From Alteromonas sp. RKMC-009 (GTDB lineage Bacteria > Pseudomonadota > Gammaproteobacteria > Enterobacterales > Alteromonadaceae): 64,000 nucleotides of DNA. The notes under the pieces were generated by a model that did no database searches, had not been told where the DNA came from, and saw only the letters and a program-made list of their open reading frames with translations. Below are positions 47,515 to 56,104 of the stretch, one piece after another (position 1 is the stretch's first letter; each line of letters begins with the position of its first letter). A program made the translations under genes and the position numbers. The stretch spans positions 558,001 to 622,000 of the forward strand of contig NZ_CP031010.1 in the NCBI RefSeq assembly GCF_003584565.2, read 5' to 3'.

Positions 47515-48683
47515 CACTTAGTACATACGCAGGCTCAGACACGCTCGTTTGGCTAGGTGTCGGTTACAACGCTGACCTAAGCTGCATTGCCGATGAGACA
47601 CAGGTTGTACTGGTTGATGCTAACCCAAGTGCTTTAAAAACATTAGAAAAACAAAGCGTTGCAAAAAGTGGGATCAAAGAGAATCTAACATTCGCGCCGG
47701 TGTGCCTTGCGCCTCGGGCAGGCGAAACCGAATTTTATCATTATAATCTCAGTGAATATTCAGCGTTGTCAGAATTGACCGGCCTTCGCAAGCTGTTTCC
47801 AGGCATAAAACTTAAAACCACACAAACCCTAACTACAACCCCTATTGCTGAATTTATCCGTAACCAGACATTAAATAATAAAAACAACACATTACGAATA
47901 GACATCATCGATCAATGCTTACCGTTATTGCGTGCCCTGGCACAAGACGGATTACTAAGCATATTTAACCACTTAGAACTGCAAACTAGTACTGAGTCCA
48001 TGTACCAAAACGCAGCCACTACTTCTGACATAGTTCAATTCCTCAGCCAACAAGGCTACGAGTTACGAACCCAAGACAACAGCGACCCAGATTTACCAAA
48101 GCTGGGTTTTACTGTAAACCCTCTTTGGCAGACTCTACAAGGCACCCAGCAACAGCTTTTAGAAGAAAAGAAGAAGGCTGAGCAAAAAGAAGCTGAGCAG
48201 GCGAAGGCATTGGCCGAGAAAGATTCTAAGATTGCAGAAGCTAACAAGATCGCATCTGAAGCGGCCAAACAGTTGGAAATCATAAAAGCTGAGCAAGCGA
48301 AGGCATTGGCCGAAAAAGACTTTAAGATTGCCGAAGCAAACAAAGCAGCATCGGAAGCCGCCAAACAGCTGAATGTCATCAAGACTGAAAAAGCTGACCA
48401 AGCTAAAGTACTGGCTGAGAAAGAAACAAAACTGATCGAAATTGATAAGCAACGAGTTGAACAAAAAGCCGCCAAAGAAAAACAAACGGACGCCTTAAAA
48501 GAGGTAAAAACTCAGTGCAAAGTCCTGCAAACACAAAACCGTGAACTCCAGATCCAAGAAAAAGAAAATCGTGTACAGCTCGAACAACTTAAAGCTGAAC
48601 TACTAAAAGCCGAAGCCCAAATCACCCTAATTCGTGATTTATTCTTCAAAAATAGCACATTTCAACGCCCAGAAGGACAGTGA
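47511..48683 (+). CDS. FkbM-like methyltransferase-fold domain fused to a long coiled coil
   Basis: A 390-residue protein. The first 200 residues look like a degenerate FkbM-type Rossmann domain: VWLGVGYNADL at the glycine-loop position, VVLVDANPSALKTLEK (acidic end of strand 2), LRIDIIDQCLPLLRAL at strand 4, and FLSQQGYELRTQDNSDPD. The canonical G-x-G-x-G loop is not intact, so activity is doubtful. From about residue 215 to the end is an Ala/Lys/Glu-rich coiled coil containing three imperfect copies of AEQAKALAEKDxKIAEANK. The C-terminal EAQITLIRDLFFKN resembles endings of other coiled-coil glycan proteins. Overlaps the upstream gene by ATGA and is 1 base from the next. Confidence 0.68.
   Translation: MTLSTYAGSDTLVWLGVGYNADLSCIADETQVVLVDANPSALKTLEKQSVAKSGIKENLTFAPVCLAPRAGETEFYHYNLSEYSALSELTGLRKLFPGIKLKTTQTLTTTPIAEFIRNQTLNNKNNTLRIDIIDQCLPLLRALAQDGLLSIFNHLELQTSTESMYQNAATTSDIVQFLSQQGYELRTQDNSDPDLPKLGFTVNPLWQTLQGTQQQLLEEKKKAEQKEAEQAKALAEKDSKIAEANKIASEAAKQLEIIKAEQAKALAEKDFKIAEANKAASEAAKQLNVIKTEKADQAKVLAEKETKLIEIDKQRVEQKAAKEKQTDALKEVKTQCKVLQTQNRELQIQEKENRVQLEQLKAELLKAEAQITLIRDLFFKNSTFQRPEGQ
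48192..48452 (+). repeat. 96-bp tandem repeat encoding coiled-coil heptads
   Basis: Unit 1 48192-48287, unit 2 48288-48383, then a 9-base insertion and a decayed third unit from 48393. Units 1 and 2 are clearly similar at DNA level, which suggests recent duplication within the coiled coil. Confidence 0.8.
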
Positions 48684-48684
48684 A

Positions 48685-49746
48685 ATGAGTGATATAAAAA
48701 AGCAGCGTTACCACTCGAGATTAGATGCCTTTCATCCAATGATAGAACTTTATAATCTATGGCAATTTGGTTACTGGACAAGACTCGCACAAATTCAAAC
48801 GATACAGAATGAAGAACAACTCGCGCTTAAAGCCAGTGCTCAGCTTCAACTTGGACAAATAGAACAGGTAAAACAAACACTTAAGGATATACCAGAACGC
48901 CCTAGTGAACAAACTGCCAAATTATTGATCTCAGGCGTGTTCAACACACTAGGCAAAGCCCATGCAATACTTGAAGATAAAGAAAACTCTGAAAAAAACT
49001 TTAAGTTAGCTATAGAGAGCTACATAGGTAAGACTCGCAGCAAACACATTATTCAAGCTCGTAAAAACGAACAGCTAGCTCAATTGAATAAATGTACTCG
49101 TTGGATCAGCTTAGACAGTTATGATCAACGAGGTCAAATAAAAAAATTATTCATTGATTGTGGAGGGCATGATGGTTGCTCAACCATCAAATTCAAACTA
49201 TCCAACCCAGGCTACGAGATAATAACCTTTGAAGGCAATCCCGAGCTTTGGCCTTACTACGAAAATTTACCTACCCAGCTGATTAAAAAGTTGGTAAGTA
49301 ATTATACGGGAGAGATTGAATTCATTATTGATCCAGTTGATGCTGACGGCAGCTCAATAGTTAAAGAAAAAAACATCGATTTCCATAAAGAAGTAAAGAA
49401 TGAAGATTGTCCGGTTATTGTTATGCCGTGCATTGATTTATCAGAGTTTATTCGCGAGAAAGCGAAATACTATCAAGAGATAGTACTCAAACTCGATGTA
49501 GAAGGCGCTGAATACGCCATACTCGAAAAAATGCATCAAGATGACACTCTCAAGTATATTACAAAGCTATACGCAGAGTTTCATTGGTATAAAATTGACA
49601 TGCCTAAAGAGCAACACGATGCTCTTATCGAAAAACTCAATCCCTTTTTTGAAATAGAAGAGTGGGATGCCGCTGAGTTTTCCGTGCACAAAAAGGGCAT
49701 CAGTAACAAAAAGATCAGACAACAAATATTAAAAGCAATAAATTAA
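48685..49746 (+). CDS. FkbM family methyltransferase with TPR-like N-terminus
   Basis: A 353-residue protein. Residues 1-135 are helical with a TPR-like pattern (SAQLQLGQIEQVKQTL, FNTLGKAHAILEDKENSEKNFKLAIES). The FkbM SAM-dependent methyltransferase domain follows (about 150-330): KLFIDCGGHDGCSTIKF (SAM loop), EIITFEGNPELW, SSIVKEKN, and ILKLDVEGAEYAILEKM (here VLKLDVEGAEYAIL), the family hallmark. FkbM enzymes O-methylate sugars or lipids. ATG 48685 follows the previous stop at 1 base with AAGGA upstream; a longer frame from 48634 overlaps the upstream gene. Confidence 0.85.
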   Translation: MSDIKKQRYHSRLDAFHPMIELYNLWQFGYWTRLAQIQTIQNEEQLALKASAQLQLGQIEQVKQTLKDIPERPSEQTAKLLISGVFNTLGKAHAILEDKENSEKNFKLAIESYIGKTRSKHIIQARKNEQLAQLNKCTRWISLDSYDQRGQIKKLFIDCGGHDGCSTIKFKLSNPGYEIITFEGNPELWPYYENLPTQLIKKLVSNYTGEIEFIIDPVDADGSSIVKEKNIDFHKEVKNEDCPVIVMPCIDLSEFIREKAKYYQEIVLKLDVEGAEYAILEKMHQDDTLKYITKLYAEFHWYKIDMPKEQHDALIEKLNPFFEIEEWDAAEFSVHKKGISNKKIRQQILKAIN

Positions 49747-49757
49747 AAGAGTAGCAC

Positions 49758-52700
49758 ATGGACTTTTCAAACCTTTTAAGGCAAGCCAATAACGCTTTTA
49801 GAGAACAAGACTATAAAACTGCTTTAGAGCTCTACCAGCAATACGCTCAACAAAGCTCTGAACATCAGCAGCGTATAAATGTAAACTTAAAGCTCGCTGA
49901 AGCACGTTTAAATAGAAAAAGAAAAGACGCGGAACAAAACGCAAAATCTGCACTTACCACTAAAGACAAAATAATTGTTTACACTGTAAACATCGGTGGT
50001 TACGAGAGTGTAAAAGAACCAATGGTCATCGACCCAACAGTAGAGTATATACTGTTCACCGACAATAAAGAGCTCGTATCAAAACATTGGAAAATTATAC
50101 AGCTAAACGACAAGCTCGATGACCCGCGCCGTACCTCGCGTCTTCCCAAAATATTGGCCCACAAATACTTGCCAGAACATGACATAAGCGTCTACATCGA
50201 CTCAAGTCTCGAAATCAAAACCCCAGACGTTCGTAAAATGATATCCGAGTGTATGGAAGGGGATGATATTGCCTTATACAAGCATTACAAGAGAAAATGT
50301 GTTTATGATGAAATAGAATTTGTCATGAATTCAACAGACCGTGTTGTTGCAAATAAAGAATTGTGCTTGTCGGCATTAAAAAAATATGAAGATATTGACT
50401 ATCCAAGAGATAACGGCTTATTTGAAAATGCATTTATTTTTAGGCGCAATACTGATAAAAATAAAAAACTAAATAAGCGTTGGTGGAATGAGTACATAGT
50501 AGGTACTGAACGTGATCAGTTTACCTTTATGTATGCGCTTGAAGTAGAAGGTGTAAGGCCTAATCCGATTAAAATTGGCAAGCAGTTCCGCATTAACCCA
50601 TACGTAAATTTTCATAAACACGTTTATAGATCGCATAGCAAACCAAAACAGCCACATGTTTTTATTGCTTATGCTCCAAAGTCATATGGCATGAACCTAG
50701 GTCGTTGTTATAACGAATATATGGAACGATTAGATGAAGATGAGTACGCACTTTTCATCGACCATGATGCTATGTTCACAAATAATAGCTGGCGCGATGT
50801 TGTTGTTAGTGCTTTTTCAGAACACGCTGGAGAAACAGCTCTTTTTATCAGTCGAACAAATAGAATTAATAATCCTTATCAACGATTAAATTTACTAGAG
50901 AATAATCATAACTTATTAGATCATGACGTTTTTGCTACTAATTTATCTAAAAGATACGGCAAGTCAGTTGTAGAGTGCGCTAAGTTACCTTCATCTTCCG
51001 GGGTAATAATTATGCTTAGCAAAAAAACTTGGCTGAAACACAAGTTCACAGATGGCTTTTTAAAAGTCGACAACAATATTCACTTATCTCATCGAAATGC
51101 TGGTGACCCTGTATATATTATGCAGGGCTTGCACGTATATCATTTTTATAGAGCTGATAATGATCTTTCGCATGCTGTTAAAGATATTTCAAGCTTACCA
51201 AAAGACTCAACCTCGAAAATTGGTCATGTAGTCAGGAATTTTGTTACAAGTGATCTTAGTGCTGAATCTTTATCAAAGTACATGAAACTCCTAAAAGATG
51301 ATGAATACGGTATATTCTTGCCCGAACAAGCAATGTTCTGTAACAAAGATTGGTACACGAGGGTTTGCGATTTTTTAGAAAAAGAGCACTCTGTGGGATT
51401 AATGGTATTCAATAATAACTTTATGGATGAGAAAGCTCCTTTAGAGTTTGATGTGGTAAAACACAAGCAATATGCAGCATCGCTATTAGGTTCTAACTCA
51501 GATTGCGCATTAGCTTATGAAGAAGAACTAGTGCAAGGGGGATTGAGCGCATTTTTGCTGTCCAAGAAGGCATGGAAAGAATTGGAGGTACAAGCGCATG
51601 TTGACTTTAAGTCGTTAGCCACAGCTGTATCTAAAGCTAAGCAGAAAGCACGATTTGTTAAAAGCGTTTATGTGCTTGATAAAAATAAAGATCATAGAGA
51701 TAGAGCTGTTTCGCGATACTTAAATAATCAACTTAATATAGCAGTTTTAACCTACGGGTTTTGGCCTCAGCAAGCTGGTATGGAGATGATGGTGAATAAC
51801 CTGTCATCGCAACTGACAAAAGCAGGGAATAACGTTGTCTTGTTCGCACCCAAGCCTAAGAAAGATTACAAAGAGCTTAAGTCTAATTATATTATCAGAC
51901 GTTTTAAATCTACTGACGATATGAAGCGTATTTTTAGAGAACACCATGCCAGCATGCCATTTGAGGCTCTTTATGTACAAGGAGCCTATGAGCCAGCATC
52001 TTTAGCGCTTGAGCTCAAAAGAGAATTAGATGTGCCGGTAGTGTTGCGGACTCATGGTGAAGATATCCAAATTGACAAGGAGTCTAACTACGGTTACAGG
52101 CTAGATCCTAAAAAAAATGAAGTTATCTTACGCAATCTCCGTCAAGTTGATCATAATGTCGTTATTGGTCCGCACATATATGACGAAGTACGCCCGTTAA
52201 CTGATGGCCCGATTAGTTTGATATATAATGGCGTTGATACAGAACATTTTACTCCTGGCAGGGAGTATCTGATACATGATAAATTCAATCTTCCGAAAGC
52301 AACAAAAATTCTTATAACTGTTGGGCGAAATGTAAAAAAGAAGAGTCTGCATTTAGCTATTGACGCTTTAGCTCTAATTCGAGAAGAAAGACAGGATGTC
52401 GTCCTCGTTCATGCTGGTAAAGAGGGGAACGGTTTAAACTTAGTCGAATATGCAAGGAAAAAGGGTGTCGAAGATTGCTTCTTCCAGTTAGGTGAAATCA
52501 GTTATTTTGATATGCCATCTATATATAGAAGTAGCGATATATTTGTATTTCCAGCTAAAACTGAAACATTTGGAAATGTTACTGTTGAAGCGATGGCTTG
52601 TGGTTTGCCTTGCGTTGAGTTTGATTATGAAGTTAATAGAAGTAAAATTGTACATGGTAAAACTGGCTATATTTTAGATTACGGTAATATTCATGAGATG

Positions 52701-53561
52701 AAAGCCGCTCTGAGTCGCTTATTAGATGATTCAAATTTGATGAATGAGTTTTCTAAAAACTCGAGAGTATTTGTTGAGGATACGTTTTCATGGAAGGCTG
52801 TCCGAGAGCAATATTTGAGAATTTTTAGAACATCATCGGAATCAAGTTTGACTGATATTAAATTAAGTGTGATTGGAAGTTGTAGAGCCTACTCCCCCAT
52901 TGAAAGGAGTATCCATGAAGATTTCAAAATAGCACATGGTAAAACTAACTGGTTCACACATAGCACTAGAGATGTTATTCAGAAAATTAACGTTCTAAAA
53001 AATTCTTTAGAAATACCTGAAGAATATGTCCCTTTAGTTATTAATGATGTCTCCAGATACTTTCCTGAATTTCATCGAGAAGACTTCTTTGACGATACTG
53101 ATGTTTTTATAATTGAGATATCTTCTATAAAGTCTAATAATTATAATGGATTTGAGTTACAGCAGTGGTGCCTTAGAGATATAGAAAACTCTTCGGATGA
53201 TTTTTACATTGAAGTCGCAGCTAATGCTGAAACAAGAATTATGACTTACGAAGATGTTTATGATGATCTGGAGCTAATTTATTCGATGTTATCACGTAAG
53301 CCAATAATTTTTCTCTCTCATAATTTACTGGAGAGACCTGATGGTAGTGTGCCGAAGCCAAGGCTTATAATACAGAAAGCCCTATCAGATTTTTCGCTAA
53401 ATAACGAGAATGTTTTCTATTTTGATCCAACAGAAGTTATCTTAAGGTATGGAGTGAGTTCATCAATGAAAGATTTGGCTCATTATAATAAAGATTTCGA
53501 ACTGGTGATTGGTAATGAAATTTTAAAATTTATCAAAGATAAAATATTTATAGGTAAATAA
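49758..53561 (+). CDS. Giant multidomain glycosyltransferase (TPR, DUF616-like, two GT-A-like copies, GT4, SGNH-like)
   Basis: A 1267-residue cytosolic protein with no membrane segment. Modules by eye: TPR-like start (1-65); DUF616-like transferase (about 70-290: VYTVNIGGYESVKEP, YILFTDN, RLPKILAHKYLPEHDISVYIDSS, ERDQFTFMYAL); GT-A-like domain A (about 300-475: YMERLDEDEYALFIDHDAMF, LSKKTWLKH); domain B (about 490-653), a diverged copy (YMKLLKDDEYGIFLPEQAMF, LSKKAWKEL) without the D-x-D; GT4 (about 660-1030: WPQQAGMEMMVNNLSSQL, IYNGVDTEHFTPGREY, KTETFGNVTVEAMACGLP with the E-x7-E pair); C-terminal domain (1035-1267) beginning KLSVIGSCRAYSPIERS, resembling SGNH/GSCFA-type domains. It would add at least two sugars and possibly modify them. 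AT-rich; starts 11 bases after the FkbM gene. Confidence 0.82.
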   Translation: MDFSNLLRQANNAFREQDYKTALELYQQYAQQSSEHQQRINVNLKLAEARLNRKRKDAEQNAKSALTTKDKIIVYTVNIGGYESVKEPMVIDPTVEYILFTDNKELVSKHWKIIQLNDKLDDPRRTSRLPKILAHKYLPEHDISVYIDSSLEIKTPDVRKMISECMEGDDIALYKHYKRKCVYDEIEFVMNSTDRVVANKELCLSALKKYEDIDYPRDNGLFENAFIFRRNTDKNKKLNKRWWNEYIVGTERDQFTFMYALEVEGVRPNPIKIGKQFRINPYVNFHKHVYRSHSKPKQPHVFIAYAPKSYGMNLGRCYNEYMERLDEDEYALFIDHDAMFTNNSWRDVVVSAFSEHAGETALFISRTNRINNPYQRLNLLENNHNLLDHDVFATNLSKRYGKSVVECAKLPSSSGVIIMLSKKTWLKHKFTDGFLKVDNNIHLSHRNAGDPVYIMQGLHVYHFYRADNDLSHAVKDISSLPKDSTSKIGHVVRNFVTSDLSAESLSKYMKLLKDDEYGIFLPEQAMFCNKDWYTRVCDFLEKEHSVGLMVFNNNFMDEKAPLEFDVVKHKQYAASLLGSNSDCALAYEEELVQGGLSAFLLSKKAWKELEVQAHVDFKSLATAVSKAKQKARFVKSVYVLDKNKDHRDRAVSRYLNNQLNIAVLTYGFWPQQAGMEMMVNNLSSQLTKAGNNVVLFAPKPKKDYKELKSNYIIRRFKSTDDMKRIFREHHASMPFEALYVQGAYEPASLALELKRELDVPVVLRTHGEDIQIDKESNYGYRLDPKKNEVILRNLRQVDHNVVIGPHIYDEVRPLTDGPISLIYNGVDTEHFTPGREYLIHDKFNLPKATKILITVGRNVKKKSLHLAIDALALIREERQDVVLVHAGKEGNGLNLVEYARKKGVEDCFFQLGEISYFDMPSIYRSSDIFVFPAKTETFGNVTVEAMACGLPCVEFDYEVNRSKIVHGKTGYILDYGNIHEMKAALSRLLDDSNLMNEFSKNSRVFVEDTFSWKAVREQYLRIFRTSSESSLTDIKLSVIGSCRAYSPIERSIHEDFKIAHGKTNWFTHSTRDVIQKINVLKNSLEIPEEYVPLVINDVSRYFPEFHREDFFDDTDVFIIEISSIKSNNYNGFELQQWCLRDIENSSDDFYIEVAANAETRIMTYEDVYDDLELIYSMLSRKPIIFLSHNLLERPDGSVPKPRLIIQKALSDFSLNNENVFYFDPTEVILRYGVSSSMKDLAHYNKDFELVIGNEILKFIKDKIFIGK

Positions 53562-53564
53562 TTT

Positions 53565-54278
53565 ATGTGTGCTTCTACGGAAAATGTTAATATACCTGAG
53601 GGATTTTCTTGTGAAGGGGAATCAAACTTCTTTGATATTGGTGATGCTATAAATCTTACCGGTTCAGTGACGGGGAACAATAACAAGATTGTCATAAGGA
53701 ACACCGCTAATAGTAAACCGAGAAATATCCAATTAATTATGAATGGTGATGGGAATGAAATTTCTGTTCAAAAGCTTGGGCGAGTTAAAGGTCTGATTAT
53801 TAGAGTCGGTTCAAATCTTCCTGCAAATAATACATTTCTTGAAATTTCTCCTGGTTTTACTAATGAAGGCGGCAACAGGTTTTTGCTTTTCAATAGTGGG
53901 AACGTGCTAAAAATAGGAAGGGACTGCCTATTTTCAAAGAACATAACAATAAGATGTGGAGACCAACCTCATTTGCTCTTCGATCGTTCGACTGGTGACT
54001 ATCTTGATATATCTGAAGGGGTTTTTATCGGTAATCGAGTTTGGGTTGGTGAAGAAGTATATATTACAAAGAGAGCCACAGTTCCTTCTAATTGTCTTAT
54101 AGGAGCTCACTCTGTAGTTACGAAAAGATTTGAAAACGAGTACTGTGCGATTGCAGGTAATCCATCTAAAGTTGTTAGAGAAAATGTTGAATGGATTCGC
54201 AATGTAAGTGTTCTCGAAGATAATTCAGATTATAAGAAGTCATTCTATAAATACTATGATGGCTTTAAGGCTGATTAA
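53565..54278 (+). CDS. Left-handed beta-helix acyltransferase
   Basis: A 237-residue acyltransferase of the hexapeptide (LbH) class, of the kind that O-acetylates sugars with acetyl-CoA. Imperfect hexapeptide turns run through residues 40-200 (GNNNKIVI, GDGNEISV, LKIGRDCLFSKNITIRCGD, ISEGVFIGNRVWVGEEVYI, IGAHSVVTKRFENEYCAIAGNPSKVV); the last resembles the conserved end of WbbJ/maltose-acetyltransferase-like enzymes. The usual catalytic His is not obvious: GD-Q-PH-L is the best candidate region. It begins 3 bases after the giant transferase gene and ends the rightward operon that started at 46228. Confidence 0.85.
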   Translation: MCASTENVNIPEGFSCEGESNFFDIGDAINLTGSVTGNNNKIVIRNTANSKPRNIQLIMNGDGNEISVQKLGRVKGLIIRVGSNLPANNTFLEISPGFTNEGGNRFLLFNSGNVLKIGRDCLFSKNITIRCGDQPHLLFDRSTGDYLDISEGVFIGNRVWVGEEVYITKRATVPSNCLIGAHSVVTKRFENEYCAIAGNPSKVVRENVEWIRNVSVLEDNSDYKKSFYKYYDGFKAD

Positions 54279-54320
54279 TCATGAATTATTTAGTTACCTC
54301 CGTAGCTGGTGGGTAAACCT

Positions 54321-54350
54321 CCCCTAATTATTGTTATAATTAATTAGGGG
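54321..54350. terminator. Hairpin between convergent glycan genes
   Basis: CCCCTAATTA-10-TAATTAGGGG, a perfect 10-bp inverted repeat 42 bases after the acyltransferase stop and 11 bases from the convergent gene. No T-run on either side, but position suggests a shared transcript end. Confidence 0.6.
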
Positions 54351-54360
54351 TAGTTCACTA

Positions 54361-55686
54361 TTACTTTTTCACTTTATACTCTTTTCGAAAGGACTCTATC
54401 CTATCTTTAGGAAAAAATTGTGTAAGTTGGTTATTAAACCTTTCTCGGAATCTTTTATCATCCACTCGGTTAGAGCCTCCAGTGTCCTTTCTATAGTCAA
54501 CCTCAATTAAAGTACTGTTTGGCTCGTAAACAAAGCGATTATCTAACTTAGCTAACAGAGTTATTTCATTGTCCGCTTTGTGCGCTTTGTAGTAGGGATT
54601 CAAAATAGCATTTTCATAAAACTTTCTAACCCAAGTCTTACGAACCATCCCAAAAGAAGCAATACGACCAAACCACTTTCCATCGTTAAATGCTAGTAAA
54701 CCAGCACCTTCACTTTCAATTCTTTCTAGAGCTATCTTAAGCCAACCTCTACCAGGGAAAGCATCTTGGGCAACAAAAACGATAAAGCGGGAGTCACATT
54801 TAGCTGCGACGGAATTGAGTGTACTCATGAATCCTCCTCCCACATCATCCATTGCGATGATAACCGTCCCCCATGTACCAGCGCGCGAAGCTAATATTGC
54901 AGCTGTTTTGTAGCCCAATTCTTCATCAATACATGGCATAACTATTGATACTGAAGGCGATACACGAAGATCTGTACTATCTAGCTCGCTCATGTTTAAG
55001 CTAATAACGTCTTCAAATAAAAAGTCTACAGAATCTTTGCACACGTCCGGAGGAATAACACTGGAAGAAAAATATAGGACTTTTCTAGTTTTAAAGTCAA
55101 ATAAATTACCTAAGCTATTAAATAACGTGGTAATCGAAAATTTTAAATTATTAGGCTTAGTACTCACGATTATGCTTAGTTCACTAGCTGATATTTTGGG
55201 AAGGTAACTAGAAGATATTTCACCGATTCCATTTTCTACAAAGTAAATCTGCTGACATGTCAAATTCTCGCTATAAACTAATAAGCGTTTTTTGTATTCA
55301 AGTAATTTAGAGAGAATTTTTTGTGAGGATTTTGAACGCGCGTCTTTTTTACCTGAATTAATTTGAACTAATGTCCAAGATTTTTTGCTGGACTCTTCTC
55401 TATGAATAAGATCTAAAATAACATTTTCTATATTTTTATCCGTCAAATCACAAACTATCACCGTATCAAATTTGGCAAATTTTTCTTCATCACTATTATT
55501 TGAAAACTTTGTGTAGTTTACGGATATCCCGATTTTAGCATGCAACTCTCTTAAAGCTAATGCAGTATTAAATTTTAGTAACTCTTTTAGATCAGGGTTT
55601 TCTTTAATTGCTAGGTTATAAAAGTTTAAAGCCTCTTTATAATTTTCTTTAAGAAATTCATCATTACCTTTTTCAAGAAAAGTCAT
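54361..55686 (-). CDS. TPR-like plus GT-A-type glycosyltransferase
   Basis: A 441-residue protein. The N-terminal GNDEFLKENYKEALNFYNLAI is a TPR-like unit, similar to the start of the giant gene at 49758 (NNAFREQDYKTALELYQQYA). A diverged central domain (about 60-235) is followed by a GT2/GT-A-like domain (about 240-400: SPSVSIVMPCIDEELGYKTAA, VIIAMDDVGGGF, SRFIVFVAQDAFPGRGW, FGMVRKTWVRKFY, AHKADNEITLLAKL), with the acidic QD/ADNE positions typical of nucleotide-sugar enzymes. ATG 55686 is chosen for the AGGA 6 bases ahead; TTG 55704 lacks one. Target sugar unknown. Very AT-rich. Confidence 0.75.
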   Translation of the reverse strand: MTFLEKGNDEFLKENYKEALNFYNLAIKENPDLKELLKFNTALALRELHAKIGISVNYTKFSNNSDEEKFAKFDTVIVCDLTDKNIENVILDLIHREESSKKSWTLVQINSGKKDARSKSSQKILSKLLEYKKRLLVYSENLTCQQIYFVENGIGEISSSYLPKISASELSIIVSTKPNNLKFSITTLFNSLGNLFDFKTRKVLYFSSSVIPPDVCKDSVDFLFEDVISLNMSELDSTDLRVSPSVSIVMPCIDEELGYKTAAILASRAGTWGTVIIAMDDVGGGFMSTLNSVAAKCDSRFIVFVAQDAFPGRGWLKIALERIESEGAGLLAFNDGKWFGRIASFGMVRKTWVRKFYENAILNPYYKAHKADNEITLLAKLDNRFVYEPNSTLIEVDYRKDTGGSNRVDDKRFRERFNNQLTQFFPKDRIESFRKEYKVKK

Positions 55687-56104
55687 TTGATATCCTGAAT
55701 ACAATTGTAAATTTACTTTTCTAGAGCAGTTTGCTTTAGATTATTCAAAAAATAATAGTGGATAGAATTAATCGCACAATATAGGCAGCCTAGGGAAATA
55801 AAAAGTAGCATGCTCACTTAAGTACTACCCTTCGGTCTTCTTCGATACCAAACTTCAGAAATTGTAAATATGGGCTAATGACTTGTAATTGAACATCTAT
55901 GTTTTGCTCAAGATAAGAAACCCCATCAAAAAAGAGACTAGCCTGTCTACTTTCTTTCCAACCAAACTTTAAGCAGTAACAAGCAGGGTCGACTTTACTT
56001 TACGGCGTAAGCACTAATTCAACTGATACTAAAAGCCGGCCCCCTATCACCCCATTGTTTTAAATTATTCAGGCCAGGTGAAGTTTGTTGTTCTACGCAT
56101 AAAT
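55687..56104. other. 418-base gap containing a decayed repeat gene
   Basis: Between two leftward genes. No intact gene fits; the minus strand carries a decayed YPDV-repeat fragment (listed separately at 55814-55999). The rest is AT-rich with frequent stops in all frames and should include the promoter for the gene ending at 54361. No IS ends were seen. Confidence 0.6.
55814..55999 (-). pseudogene. Relic of a YPDV-repeat protein
   Basis: The minus strand reads 61 codons without a start: SKVDPACYCLKFGWKESRQ, then FFDGVSYLEQNIDVQLQVIS, then FLKFGIEEDRR and a TGA at 55814-55816. These align with the repeat of neighbouring genes: the end of one unit (VDP--Y-LKFGWKE-R) and nearly all of the next (FDxxxYLxxNxDV ... 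FLKFGxEExR). An in-frame TAA at 56000-56002 closes it upstream. It has no ATG and is too short for a gene of this class, so it is read as the remains of a deleted or disrupted gene. Confidence 0.65.
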
